Assembly: GCF_008065375.1 (NCBI RefSeq)
Contig: NZ_VJYI01000044.1
Location: 1 to 39,034, forward strand
Source: Nonomuraea sp. SYSU D8015
Lineage (GTDB): Bacteria; Actinomycetota; Actinomycetes; Streptosporangiales; Streptosporangiaceae
DNA: 39,034 nt
Reading direction: 5' to 3'
The position numbers and the translations under genes are program-made. The notes under the pieces were generated by a model. It was not told where the DNA came from. It was given only the letters and a program-made list of their open reading frames with translations, and ran no database searches. Of the stretch, positions 24,918-33,389 are shown piece after piece. Within the stretch, counting starts at the first letter, position 1, and each line of letters begins with the position of its first letter.

Positions 24918-24931
24918 TGTTAGCGATAACA
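24918..24931 (+). promoter_or_regulatory. LacI-type operator palindrome
   Basis: TGTTAGCGATAACA has 5-bp inverted arms around a GCGA centre, the usual shape of a LacI/GalR-family operator. It lies about 250 bp ahead of the GH43-like remnant and 452 bp ahead of the GH27 gene. It probably belonged to the decayed arabinosidase-type gene, though it may still act on GH27. Confidence 0.5.
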
Positions 24932-25181
24932 GCCCATCGCTCCGGGCCCGCCGCATATTCGGCATCACCGGATTGGTCGGGGTTCCGCTGTGCCTGGACA
25001 CACTCTGGTCGCGAAGATCTCCCAGCCGGTACCGCTCCGCCACGGGGACTACCGCGGCTACATCGAGCCGGTCAGGTCCTCCTCACTCTGCCCTTCGCCT
25101 CCTCGAGCCCTTGGGCGTAACCACCGCACTCTTGCGGAAAGGTGCACTCACGGTAGAAGGCGCTACAGGCCGCGGACGGGC

Positions 25182-25329
25182 CTGTACCCCGCGGTCAGCC
25201 GTGACGGCCTGAAATGGACGCCGCTGAACCAGAACAACGCTGTTGTCACACCGACCGCCAGGACACAGGGCCTGTGTGACCTCCAGCCCCACTGACCGGC
25301 AGGACGCCACCTTCCGGGTCATCCCCTAG
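25182..25329 (+). pseudogene. GH43-like glycosidase remnant joined to an AbfB-like tail
   Basis: The frame reads LYPAVSRDGLKWTPLNQNN, then AVVTPTARTQGLCD. This follows the blade pattern of GH43-type propeller enzymes (AVSRDGL-W--LN and a GT-G-RDP motif). After a TGA, a different frame reads DRQDATFRVIP and stops, like part of an AbfB module. Both are tiny pieces of a secreted arabinan- or xylan-degrading enzyme. Confidence 0.45.
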
Positions 25330-25382
25330 CCCACGACGGGTCCCAGCCTCCGGTCGGAGGCCGTTCAGATTGGAGTAGTGCG

Positions 25383-27050
25383 ATGACATGGTTAAGCCGA
25401 CGGGCCAGGCCCCGGGTGGCCCGATGGACGAGCGCGGCAACGACGATTGTCGCGGCGGCCGCGGTCAGCGTCGTGGTCACGACACAGGTGACCACACCCC
25501 CGGCGATGGCGCTCAACAACGGCGTGGCCCGGACCCCGCCGATGGGGTGGAACACCTGGAACACGTTCGGATGCAACATCAACGAAACGCTCATCCGGCA
25601 GATGGCGGATGCCATCGTGGCCAACGGCATGCGGGAGCTGGGTTACCGGTACGTCGTGGTCGATGACTGCTGGTTCAACCCGGATCGGGACGCGCAGGGC
25701 AACCTGCAGGCTCACCCGACACGCTTCCCGAGCGGCATGCGGGCTCTCGGCGACTACCTGCATGCTCGTGGTCTGTTGTTCGGCATCTACCAGTCTCCGA
25801 TGGATCAGACCTGCGCGCAGTACTTCGACGCCTTCCCCGGGGCGACCGGCAGCCTCGGCCACGAGGCGCAGGACGCCCGCCAGTTCGCCGCCTGGGGTGT
25901 GGACTTCCTCAAGTACGACTGGTGTTCGCCGAGCGGAACCATCAATGACCAGGTGGCCGCGTTCGCGAAGATGCGGGATGCGCTGGCCGCCACCGGCCGG
26001 CCCATCGTGTACAGCATCAACCCGAACAGCATCCACGAGAAGACCGGCCCACTTCGCAACTGGAGCGATGTGGCCAACATGTGGCGAACCACCGAGGACA
26101 TCACCAACGCGTGGGACACCGGCCAGACCAACGGGTACCCGATGGGCATCCAGAACATCGTCAACGTCAATGTGCCGCTGGCGTCCTACGCCGGGCCGGG
26201 CGGCTTCAACGACCCTGACATGATGGAGGTGGGCCGCAGCGGTCTGACCGCCACGGAGCAGCGTAGCCACTTCGCGCTCTGGGCCGTCATGGCCGCTCCC
26301 CTGATCGCGGGGAACGACCTGCGCAGCGCCAGTGCGGAGACCTTGGCCATCTTGAAGAACGCCGACCTCATCGCGGTCAACCAGGACTCGCTCGGACTGC
26401 AGGCCGTACAGGTCTCCAACGACGGTACCCGCCGCGTGCTCGCCAAGCGGCTCGCCAACGGCGATGTCGCCGTGGCGCTGTTCAACCAGGGCGGTTCCAC
26501 GACGACGATCTCCACCACCGCCGCCGCGATCGGCAAGACGGGCTCGTCGTTCACGCTCCGCGACCTCTGGACCGGGGCGACCTCCACCAGCAGCGGCACC
26601 ATCTCGGCAACGGTGCCGGCGCACGGCACCGCCGTCTACCGCGTCAGCGGAGGCGGGACCTCGACCCCACCGCCCTCCTTCCGGTTGCGTGGCGAGGCGT
26701 CCGGCCGGTGCCTGGACGTCAATCAGGCTTCCTCGGCCAACGGCGCGCAGATGCTGATCTGGGACTGCCACAACGGGGCCAACCAGCAGTTCACTGAGAG
26801 CGGGCGGGCTTTGCAGGTGCTGGGCAAGTGCCTGGACGCGCCCATCAACGCCACCCCCGGCGCCCGCGTACAGATCTGGGACTGCAACGGCGGCGCCAAC
26901 CAGCAATGGATCTTCAACGGCAACCGCACGATCAGCAACGCCCAGAGCGGGCTGTGCCTGGACGTCGACGGAGCGAACACCGGCAACGGCACCGCCGTGG
27001 TCCTGTGGAACTGCCACGCCGGCGCCAACCAACGCTGGACACGAGCGTAA
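25383..27050 (+). CDS. Secreted GH27 alpha-galactosidase with ricin-type lectin domain
   Basis: A 555-residue exported enzyme. Residues 1-44 are a signal peptide (RRARPRVARW, hydrophobic core, cleavage near AMA). The GH27 barrel shows TPPMGWNTWNTFGCNINETL, YVVVDDCWF, FLKYDWC with nucleophile D179, and GGFNDPDMMEVG with acid/base D279. A beta-sandwich ends near 415. After a GGGTSTPPPS linker, residues 424-555 form a ricin B trefoil with three QxF/QxW turns (NQQF, NQQW, NQRW) that binds galactose-type sugars. GGAG lies shortly before the ATG. It would release galactose from galactomannan or oligosaccharides outside the cell, complementing the GH36 import locus. No frameshift is seen. Confidence 0.95.
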   Translation: MTWLSRRARPRVARWTSAATTIVAAAAVSVVVTTQVTTPPAMALNNGVARTPPMGWNTWNTFGCNINETLIRQMADAIVANGMRELGYRYVVVDDCWFNPDRDAQGNLQAHPTRFPSGMRALGDYLHARGLLFGIYQSPMDQTCAQYFDAFPGATGSLGHEAQDARQFAAWGVDFLKYDWCSPSGTINDQVAAFAKMRDALAATGRPIVYSINPNSIHEKTGPLRNWSDVANMWRTTEDITNAWDTGQTNGYPMGIQNIVNVNVPLASYAGPGGFNDPDMMEVGRSGLTATEQRSHFALWAVMAAPLIAGNDLRSASAETLAILKNADLIAVNQDSLGLQAVQVSNDGTRRVLAKRLANGDVAVALFNQGGSTTTISTTAAAIGKTGSSFTLRDLWTGATSTSSGTISATVPAHGTAVYRVSGGGTSTPPPSFRLRGEASGRCLDVNQASSANGAQMLIWDCHNGANQQFTESGRALQVLGKCLDAPINATPGARVQIWDCNGGANQQWIFNGNRTISNAQSGLCLDVDGANTGNGTAVVLWNCHAGANQRWTRA

Positions 27051-27061
27051 GCGGCACGCCA

Positions 27062-27089
27062 GGGCGGCCGCGGAACGTCGCGGCCGCCC
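27062..27089 (+). terminator. Perfect 11-bp hairpin after the GH27 gene
   Basis: GGGCGGCCGCG-GAACGT-CGCGGCCGCCC begins 12 nt after the stop codon. It is a perfect 11-bp GC stem with a 6-nt loop. No T-run follows, as is common for terminators in GC-rich actinobacteria. Confidence 0.75.
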
Positions 27090-27319
27090 GGACGAGTCGT
27101 CCACGGCGCCCGGGATGATTCTTGCTCAGAAGGACCCCGGAGCGGGAGCCTGCCCAAGCCCGTGGAAGGCATCGGCGCCTCGGCGATCTCCTCCCCCCGT
27201 CACGAGAACAACAGCAGATCCACCGACAGTGCAGGCGCGAGCTCGCTGCCCATGCTTGCGAGTGGCCGGCCGACTGATCATGCGGCGTCACGCGGACATC
27301 CGTCCTTGGCGAAAACCCG

Positions 27320-27490
27320 GTGACGAAGTTCGCTGAGGCGCTTCGGCATGCTCGCCGATTGGCCGGCGAGCCGTCGCTCCGGGACATCAGCATGAAGACC
27401 GAGGGCCTTATGCGGTGGGGATGTCAAAATCAACTCTGTCGAGGTTGCTCCGGGGCGAAATCTCTAGCTGCAGACAAAAGAACAGCTCCA
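27320..27490 (+). pseudogene. XRE-type helix-turn-helix regulator, frameshifted remnant
   Basis: The ATG at 27320 begins TKFAEALRHARRLAGEPSLRD, then ISMKTEGL, the start of a Cro/C1-type DNA-binding domain. After a frameshift near 27412 the other frame continues GMSKSTLSRLLRGEI, the recognition-helix region. Nothing recognisable follows. Similar N-terminal regulators precede many unrelated actinobacterial proteins, so the original gene cannot be named. Confidence 0.5.
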
Positions 27491-28040
27491 GCCCATCCGG
27501 CTGTCTGAGGATTCCCACGAGGAACCAGCTTTGGACGAACCGGCGTCCTCTCGTCCAGCACCGAGCAGCACCTCGGCCGCCGGTGAGCCCTTCCTACCAG
27601 GACTCCTCCGACCCTCAGGTCTGGGAAGGGTGCGGCCTGCTGATCGGTGACCTCGTTCGGCATCAAGCCTGGCGCTGAAACATCGAACAGCAGATCAGGC
27701 GAGCCGCCGTTCACCGGCATCCCCACTTCACGATCCACTTCTAGTTCAGAGAAGCGGCAGGCGAGTTCTTCGCAGCGCTTGTCGGAGCCCGCGGCACGTA
27801 TCCAGGAATCGCTGCTCGGCGTACTCCCGCCCGGTGCGGGAACGACGGCACCCACGTACGGTTCGCGTGGACGTCGGCGAGAAGTTCGTCGCATGTGGTG
27901 TCGATGGCCGCGTTCGTGCCGGTGATCACTGACGACGAAGGGCTCCCGCTGTGCGAGGAGCCCGTGATGGTCGTGGTGGACAGGTTCTTTCCCCGCCTGC
28001 GATACGCCGGTGGGGCCGGTCGGGTGTCCGGCTCAGATGG
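27491..28040. other. 550 bp with no recognisable gene
   Basis: Open frames exist on both strands but none shows a ribosome site or known motif. A minus-strand frame at 27741-27929 (MITGTNAAIDTTCDELLADVH) and a plus-strand frame at 27895-28034 (VPVITDDEGLPLCEEPVMVVVDRFF) are protein-like but not recognised; they may be gene remnants. Confidence 0.3.
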
Positions 28041-28043
28041 AGC

Positions 28044-28466
28044 TCAGGTGCAGGTGATGGCGATCGGCGTGGTGGCGACGCGCTGGGAGAAGTCGGGCGG
28101 TCCGCCGTCGAGGTTGGCGAATCCGTAGCCCATGACGTGGTAGTTGCCCGGTACGCACGACACCATGTTGATCTTGTAGGCGTAAGCCGCGTTGTTCTGG
28201 TAGGTCTCGGCGTAGCCCAGATGGGTTCCGTCCCGGTACAAGGAGAGGTATCCGCCGATGAAGGAAACGCTCTGATTGCACTTGACCTCGACGTAGGCGT
28301 AAACGTAGGTCGTGTACAACTGGGTCGGGTTGGTGATGGTGATAGCGCAATTGAGGGCCGCGGCGCTCGCGCTGGACGCGGTCGCCGCCTGAGCGGGGGA
28401 CCCGCCGAGCGCCAGGGCCGCCGCCGCGCCTAATGCGAGGGCGCGCATTCCACGATGAGGTTTCAC
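28044..28466 (-). CDS. Small secreted protein with four cysteines (unknown function)
   Basis: From the GTG at 28466, preceded by GGGAGAG, the gene gives 140 residues. The signal peptide reads VKPHRGMRALALGAAAALAL and ends near SPAQA. The mature part of about 113 residues is rich in Tyr, Thr and Asn and has four Cys (ALNCAIT, VEVKCNQ, VSCVPG, ITCT), probably two disulfides, in a beta-rich pattern. I do not recognise a named family. It is intact and stands alone. A TGAAACTTTCA palindrome lies about 306 bp upstream. Confidence 0.75.
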   Translation of the reverse strand: MKPHRGMRALALGAAAALALGGSPAQAATASSASAAALNCAITITNPTQLYTTYVYAYVEVKCNQSVSFIGGYLSLYRDGTHLGYAETYQNNAAYAYKINMVSCVPGNYHVMGYGFANLDGGPPDFSQRVATTPIAITCT

Positions 28467-28771
28467 GTAGCCATCTCTCCCTACTGTCGGTGGCACTCCG
28501 GTGCGCCCGGGCCACGCGAACGCCGCCGAGACGCCGCGGGATGCGTCTTCTCGAGGGGAGGATCACACAATGGCCAGGGGGCGGACAGGCCCATTCGGAG
28601 CGCCACTCGTCCCCCGCTCCGAAACAAGCGGGTGAATCGTGGTTTCCGTGCAGCCCGCAAAGGGGCGGCGACCTCCCCGGGCGGATCAACAGGCCGGTCG
28701 CAGGCCATGTGACGCGCTGCGATATGGCGATTGCAGCCGCGTCATCCCCGTCGTCCGCGCGACGGCGTTGG

Positions 28772-28782
28772 TGAAACTTTCA
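28772..28782 (+). promoter_or_regulatory. TGAAASTTTCA palindrome, site B
   Basis: TGAAACTTTCA, identical to site C at 35149 and differing from site A only at the centre base. It lies between the divergently placed secreted-protein gene (28466, minus) and the small minus-strand frame ending at 28827. Confidence 0.45.
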
Positions 28783-28826
28783 ACACGGGGACGCCCGGCG
28801 GGAGACGGGCGATCGCCACAGTTTGA

Positions 28827-29141
28827 TCAACTTCGTGGTGGCTCGCCAGGGTCGGGCGCCTTTGTTCGGATGATGTTCACAGCCACACCAAAGCTCAAGC
28901 AGGTGTGCTCGGGATCGCAGGGGTTGCCGGTGTCGTCGTCCAGGTCGTCGCCCCTGATCAGTTCGCACGCGATGCCGTAGGCGGTGGCACGGTCGTGGTG
29001 CTGACGGTGGCGGCGACGATGTTGTTCGCCTCCGCCGCCGCGCTGGCGGCCCGCGGCCTCGGCTTCCTGCCCCACTGGAGCAGCCAGTGTTAGTACACTA
29101 CACCGCCCCCGGGCTGAAGCGTTCTCGGCTGGTGGGCGCAT
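28827..29141 (-). CDS. Small hypothetical protein, possibly with replaced N-terminus
   Basis: The C-terminal half (RATAYGIACELIRGDDLDDD, then TGNPCDPEHTCLSFGVAVNII) looks like a real compact domain with conserved-looking Cys and Asp residues. The N-terminal half (Arg/Gly/His-rich, RQRGGGGEQHRRRHRQHHD) does not. The gene may have lost its original start. I do not recognise the family, though the style resembles small accessory proteins of integrative elements. Confidence 0.4.
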   Translation of the reverse strand: MRPPAENASARGRCSVLTLAAPVGQEAEAAGRQRGGGGEQHRRRHRQHHDRATAYGIACELIRGDDLDDDTGNPCDPEHTCLSFGVAVNIIRTKAPDPGEPPRS

Positions 29142-29193
29142 GCGGGCATGACGCGGTGGGATGGGTGAGGGGCACCCTGGGGTGCGAATGACA

Positions 29194-29308
29194 AACGCGA
29201 CCCCTGGTGATCGTCGGTTGTCTAAGCCAGTCGATCAAGAACAGGGGCCGCGTTCCCGTGCCATCACCTCAGATGATCACAGGAGAGGGTTGAAGACGGT
29301 CTCTCCTG
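29194..29308 (+). repeat. Two inverted repeats in a possible insertion-sequence remnant
   Basis: AACGCGACCCCTG at 29194-29206 is the inverse of CAGGGGCCGCGTT at 29242-29254 with one mismatch (13-bp arms, 35-nt gap). CAGGAGAG at 29280-29287 is the perfect inverse of CTCTCCTG at 29301-29308. A frame starting near 29260 could be the first residues of a transposase, but I cannot assign a family. No gene is seen between 29142 and 29559. Confidence 0.4.
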
Positions 29309-29559
29309 GTGAGCTCCAACGCCACCACGCGCGTCCAGGACGCTCACTCAGGGCCAGAGGTCGCAGTGGTGGGCGGTTTTGATGTTGATCGGTCGCACAG
29401 CGCTGGGAGCCAGGTGGAGCGCGGCAGGCCGCACCAGACGCATCCTGCTTGAATGGACATGAGACCAGGCCCACACGGACGTGGCGTTTAACGATCGGCA
29501 GGCCGGTAACCGACCAGGGAGCCCGCGTACCTCCTTCTCATCCCCGACCCCCGCGGGCG

Positions 29560-30000
29560 ATGACGATGAGTGCGGAAATCGAGCTGCGCTGCCCCATCGG
29601 CACCAACCTGGGGTCTCTCCGCGACCTGGTGCGCATCCACGCCATCCGTAGCGGCTTAACAAGTGAGCGGGCAGACGAGCTGGTGCTTGCGGTCAATGAA
29701 GCGGTCACCAACGTGCTCGACCACGGGGGCAAGGAAGGCACGGTCACCGTACGCAGTCGCGGCGACGGCATCACCGTGGAGGTTGCCGATGCGGCCGGCC
29801 TGCTGACGGGCGACCATCTGGCCGCCGCCGAGGTCGACCCCACGCGCTCGCACGGGTTCGGCCTGTGGGTGATCCAGCACCTGTGCGACGAGGTCACTCT
29901 GGAACAGACCCACCGCGGCTCCCTGCTCACTCTCCATATGCGTCGCCGGCCGCTGTCCGACCGGCCGCCGGCGCGCCGTGATGCCGTCGGCCGCGGCTGA
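29560..30000 (+). CDS. RsbW-like anti-sigma-factor serine kinase (HATPase domain)
   Basis: A 146-residue single-domain ATP-binding protein of the HATPase_c_2 group. The N box reads ADELVLAVNEAVTNVLDHG, the G1 box VEVADAAG and the G2 box SHGFGLWVIQHLCDEVTLE. Such proteins phosphorylate STAS antagonists and bind sigma factors or act as orphan switch kinases. The start is taken at the ATG at 29560 (MTMSAEIEL); a longer frame from 29449 lacks family sequence. It faces a STAS protein gene tail to tail 94 bp away. No sigma factor is present in the window. Confidence 0.88.
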   Translation: MTMSAEIELRCPIGTNLGSLRDLVRIHAIRSGLTSERADELVLAVNEAVTNVLDHGGKEGTVTVRSRGDGITVEVADAAGLLTGDHLAAAEVDPTRSHGFGLWVIQHLCDEVTLEQTHRGSLLTLHMRRRPLSDRPPARRDAVGRG

Positions 30001-30023
30001 CGCCACGGTCCGACGTCGTGGCG
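30001..30023 (+). terminator. Hairpin directly after the RsbW-like gene
   Basis: CGCCACG-GTCCGACGT-CGTGGCG forms a 7-bp stem with a 9-nt loop starting at the base after the stop codon. It could terminate transcription between the two convergent genes. No T-tract is present. Confidence 0.4.
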
Positions 30024-30094
30024 GACACCGGGTAGTTCGATGGCTCGGTGATCTGCTCGCATGGCGGCCCGGTGTTGGCCGGCGCTGTACGGGT

Positions 30095-30487
30095 TCAGTG
30101 CTCAGGCCCGCCCGATGTGGTGGGGTGCGGCCCTGCGTCAGACTGGCCGTTGAGGGGGGTGTACAGGCGCATGTCGCCACTCAGCCGCCAGCCCAGCATG
30201 CCCAGGAGCTTGCGAGCCATCGGCGGGACCGGATCGAGGATCAGCCTGCGCGGGGCGGGCAGCTCGGCGGCGACACCGGCGATGAGCTGCAGCCCGGCCG
30301 TGTCGATGAAGTTCAGCCCGCCGAGATCGAGGCGGATGTCGCCTTTACAGGCGGCTACCGCCCAGGCCAGCGCACGGGCCAGCCTGGGCCGGGTCTGACG
30401 GTCGATCTCGCCGCTTATACGGAGGCCGCACGGATGCGCCACGGCCGTGATCTCAGCATGGTCATCACCACCAGTCGGGAACGTCAT
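30095..30487 (-). CDS. STAS-domain anti-sigma-factor antagonist
   Basis: A 130-residue protein starting at the ATG at 30487, with TTGGAG upstream. The STAS core is visible: LRISGEIDRQTRPRLARALAWAV, DIRLDLGGLNFIDTAGLQLIAGV (the NFIDTAG loop carries the usual phospho-acceptor, here Thr) and PPMARKLLGMLGW. It would be the partner of RsbW-type kinases in partner switching. The gene converges on the RsbW-like gene rather than sharing an operon with it. The Pro/Gly-rich tail is unremarkable. Confidence 0.85.
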   Translation of the reverse strand: MTFPTGGDDHAEITAVAHPCGLRISGEIDRQTRPRLARALAWAVAACKGDIRLDLGGLNFIDTAGLQLIAGVAAELPAPRRLILDPVPPMARKLLGMLGWRLSGDMRLYTPLNGQSDAGPHPTTSGGPEH

Positions 30488-30599
30488 AGCACTCCAAGGA
30501 AGAGGGATCTCAGGGTTCGCCAGGGCGGCAGGACGAGCCGCCGCACACTGGGCTCGCGGCAAGCGGGCGCCGCCGGTATGCCTCGTTGGAGCGGGCGAG

Positions 30600-31178
30600 C
30601 CGCGCAGGATTCGCGGTACGGCGTCACGCTAACGAAGCGGCATGACCGGGCCTTGGCTCTTCTGCCAGGAACCGGCGCTCTTGTGTCGAATGCCTCTCGG
30701 GCCAGGTCCTGACTCGCTTGCTGTAATGGTCACTGCCCTCGACAGCCCGCGGTATGCCTCCTTCGGCCGTACAACCGTCCTCACCGTCGCGGCCGATTCG
30801 CTTGGCGGTGGTATCGCCGCTGCGGTGGGGGCATGTCTCCGGAAGCGGCGCGGGGAAGGGTTACCGCGGGGGTGTTCGGCGCACCGACGATGGCGGAACA
30901 CTGGGCGCCTGCCAGGCGAGGACTTCCAAGAGCCAAGCCTCGACTCCGGCGGGACGGGCTGGGCTGGGAGGCTGCTTCATGGGTGGACTCCCCTCGTTTC
31001 GTCCGACTTTCGCGACGCGATACATGCGTAAGCGACTACCCGGCTTCGGGGGGATATGGGGGTTTCCGCCTCCAGAGCGCTGGCGGCGTTCGCGGTCGGG
31101 CTGACGCTGATCGCCAAGGGCCCGCGCCGCCATCTCGCGCTCTGCCTGGACCTGCGCCGCACAGGCAGGCAGGCACGC
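30600..31178. other. 580 bp without a recognisable gene
   Basis: Both strands have open frames because of high GC, but none carries a known motif or ribosome site. A plus-strand frame near 31056 has a hydrophobic start (ALAAFAVGLTLIAKG) and could be the truncated front of the decayed gene that follows. Confidence 0.3.
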
Positions 31179-31589
31179 GAGAGCTGGCACAGTTGCACGA
31201 GGCCAAGCAGGCCCGTGCCCGGAAAGCCGGCAAGCCCGCCGCCGCGCCCGAGCACACTGTCCTGCGCAGCCACTTCAGGGACTCGCTCTCGCCGAGCACG
31301 CCGAGCCGGTCGACGTTCAGCTTCAACCGGCCGTTGAGCTGATCTTCGAAGCTGAGCTTCGCGTCCTGCCCGGCCTCCTCCAGGCGTTCGGCGAGATCTG
31401 GGGTCGGCGCAACATCGCCGACATGGTCAAGGACGTCAAGATCTTCCGCATCGGCAGGTCGGCGTGCTGCTCCTGCACGCCGACTGGATGTGGCTCCAGT
31501 CCGGAGGCGGCCGCCGCCTCACGGTCTTCAGTCCCGTCGACGACGAGACCACCGAGAAATTGGAGCGTCTGCATGCCCTCACGGCCTGA
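31179..31589 (+). pseudogene. Decayed gene of unknown family, two frameshifts
   Basis: Three consecutive plus-strand frames give coherent protein-like sequence: ELAQLHEAKQARARKAGKPA, then LALAEHAEPVDVQLQPAVEL and GLLQAFGEIWGRRNIADMVKDVK, then GVLLLHADWMWLQSGGGRRL and TVFSPVDDETTEKLERLHALTA ending in TGA at 31587-31589. Shifts lie near 31280 and 31465. I do not recognise the family. It converges on the metallo-beta-lactamase-fold gene with a 29-bp gap. Confidence 0.5.
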
Positions 31590-31618
31590 CCCGTGCCGAA
31601 CGGCTCGGACGGCCGCGA

Positions 31619-32578
31619 TCACGCCGAGATGAACGGCTCCGTCAGGTGCGGTGTCGCCAGGTGCAGCGTGGTGGCGGTTCCGCGGCCGAGCATGCGCTCC
31701 CTTGAGTGCCTGGCCGCCTCAGGGTCGATCTCGTGCGAGTAGGCGAGCTCGGGGTGGAGCAGCTGGAGCGCGTGCACCAGGAGGTCGCCGGTGACGAGCA
31801 CCAGCTCACGCCCGTCGGGGACCAGCACGCTCTGGTGCCCGGGCGTGTGACCGGGCGTGGCGACCGTGCGCCCGGCGCGCAGCGGCGTGTCCCCGTCGAG
31901 GAGCCGGAGCCGACCGGCTGCCGCGAGCGGGTCGGTGAGGGTCTCGCGAAGCTGCGGGTTGAGCGCGTCGAGGGCGTCGAACTCGGCCCGCTGGAGCAGG
32001 TATTCGGCGTTCGGGAAGTAGGGGCGGCGGTCGCTGGTCGCGCTGCCGGGCGCAGGGGCGCCGCCCACCGCGCTGCTGGTCGAAGCGTTACCGTCCGTCG
32101 CGCCGCTGGTCGAAGCGTTACCGTCCGTCGCGCTGCTGGTCGAAGCGTTACCGTCCATCGCGCCGCCCGCTGATGGGACGGCCGCCTCGGTCACGACCGC
32201 CCATCCGACGTGGTCGGTGTGCAGATGCGTGAGCACCACGGTGTCGACCTCGGCCGGGTCGATGCCCGCGGCGGCGAGCGACTCGGGGAGCGCGCCGGGC
32301 ACGGGCGCCCACGAGCGGGCCGGGCCGTCCGCCGGACCGATCCCGGCGTCCACGATGGTGAGGCCCTTGTCGCTGCGGATCGCGTACGCGCGGAACTGGA
32401 GCCGCCAGCGGCCCTCGGCGTCGACCGCGCCCGGGTCGTAGCGGTCGGCCTCGGCCCACTGAGCGGCCGTGGCCTCGGGGAAGGCCTCAACGCGCGGGGA
32501 GAAGAACGGGCCCTCGCCATCGGCGAGGGCGATGATCTCAATCGAGCCGATCCGGAGACGGGGAACGCTGAGGGACAT
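31619..32578 (-). CDS. MBL-fold metallo-hydrolase with internal decapeptide repeats
   Basis: A 319-residue protein of the metallo-beta-lactamase superfamily. The metal motif HxHxDH is THLHTDHVGW (H118, H120, D122, H123). Further landmarks are VDAGIG, ATPGHTPGHQS and VLVTGDLLVH with the bridging Asp. It resembles lactonase-like (AttM/quorum-quenching type) hydrolases, but the substrate cannot be decided. Residues 141-170 are three near-perfect copies of a ten-residue unit (DGNASTSSAT), encoded by a 30-nt tandem repeat in the loop after the metal motif. No signal peptide is seen. The gene appears intact; the repeat keeps the frame. Confidence 0.88.
   Translation of the reverse strand: MSLSVPRLRIGSIEIIALADGEGPFFSPRVEAFPEATAAQWAEADRYDPGAVDAEGRWRLQFRAYAIRSDKGLTIVDAGIGPADGPARSWAPVPGALPESLAAAGIDPAEVDTVVLTHLHTDHVGWAVVTEAAVPSAGGAMDGNASTSSATDGNASTSGATDGNASTSSAVGGAPAPGSATSDRRPYFPNAEYLLQRAEFDALDALNPQLRETLTDPLAAAGRLRLLDGDTPLRAGRTVATPGHTPGHQSVLVPDGRELVLVTGDLLVHALQLLHPELAYSHEIDPEAARHSRERMLGRGTATTLHLATPHLTEPFISA
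32071..32160 (+). repeat. In-frame minisatellite, 3 x 30 nt
   Basis: Three adjacent 30-nt units (32071-32100, 32101-32130, 32131-32160) differ at one base each, sharing GGTCGAAGCGTTACCGTCC. They lie in the metallo-hydrolase gene and add ten residues per copy. Confidence 0.95.
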
Positions 32579-32599
32579 GGCCGCGATCCTGCCATGCCT

Positions 32600-32975
32600 T
32601 GCACGCGGGTGGTGACTCGCCCCACCACCGGCTCCTGAACGTGGCTGTGCTCGCGGGCCCCGGTCTGTGTGAGCACGACGATGAGTTGAAGCATGCCGGC
32701 CGTAGCGCGTCCGGGCGCCACGCCGTCAGGGGCGGCCGGCCCGGCACCGCCGTGGCGGGCGGCCACAACCGTCTGCTGCTCGCGCCATGCCCGCAGGTCC
32801 AGGTGCGCCTGCAGGAGCTGGCGTTGCAGCTCACGCCCCTGCTCGACGATCGTCTCCGGTCATGGGACGGCGTCCCGGCCGCCGCATCGGTGAGCTGTCC
32901 GATGAGACAGTTGAAGGTGTTCTTCGCCTCCGCAAAGACGTCGGCGGTGACCTCGGTGTCGTACGGTGCCTGCAT
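32600..32975 (-). pseudogene. ISKra4-type transposase, N-terminal remnant
   Basis: From the ATG at 32975 the frame reads YDTEVTADVFAEAKNTFNCL, then IGQLTDAA. After a frameshift near 32862 another frame continues ETIVEQGRELQRQLLQAHLD, then LRAWREQQTVVAARHG. This is the N-terminal region of ISKra4-family transposases (FARA--LF--L--WL, L---GRELLRQLLQ-HLDLRA-RE). A final block near 32690 (VARTRYGRHASTHRR) fits the following conserved region. The catalytic core is missing. Confidence 0.65.
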
Positions 32976-32994
32976 AGGGCTCTTCCTTCGTCCG

Positions 32995-33389
32995 GGGACG
33001 ATTGGTTGGCACCTTCGAACCTGACGGCGGAAGAGAACAGCCCCGGCCCTTCTTCCCGGGCCCAGCCGCGTTCCACCAGCCGCTTCAGCTTCGACCTTTC
33101 ATGCCCGGCGGCCACGCCGGCACCGTCACCACACCGAGCACCCGGCACCGCACCCACTCTGGCGGCGTCGGACGACCTCGGCCGCTCGCACGGGCTCCTG
33201 GACGGGCCGGGCAGCCTCGACCAGGATCTCCTCCACCGTCTCGCGCCTGATAACCAGCCGTGACAGCCGGTCGTGCTCGCCCTCCAGCCGTGGCTCCAGC
33301 GCAGCGATCTGCTCGCGGATCTCCAGGATCCGCTGCCGGGCCACGGCCTCCCGCCGCGCCAGTTCCTCCAGCAACGAGCCCACCGTCAC
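32995..33389 (-). pseudogene. Coiled-coil plus winged-helix protein often found beside ISs, internally deleted
   Basis: From the GTG at 33389 the frame reads VGSLLEELARREAVARQRIL, EIREQIAALEPRLEGEHDRL and SRLVIRRETVEEILVEAA, a clear coiled coil. After a loss near 33150 a second frame gives ERSKLKRLVERGWAREEGPG, then LFSSAVRF, the winged-helix end of the same actinobacterial family. The linker between the two is damaged, so the gene is broken. It lies just upstream of, and on the same strand as, the ISKra4 remnant, suggesting the two moved together. Confidence 0.6.

Noticed and set aside
28905..29093. Plus-strand hydrophobic frame as a small membrane protein
   Set aside because: It lies opposite the more convincing minus-strand frame with GDDLDDDTGNPCDPEHTC and has no ribosome site.
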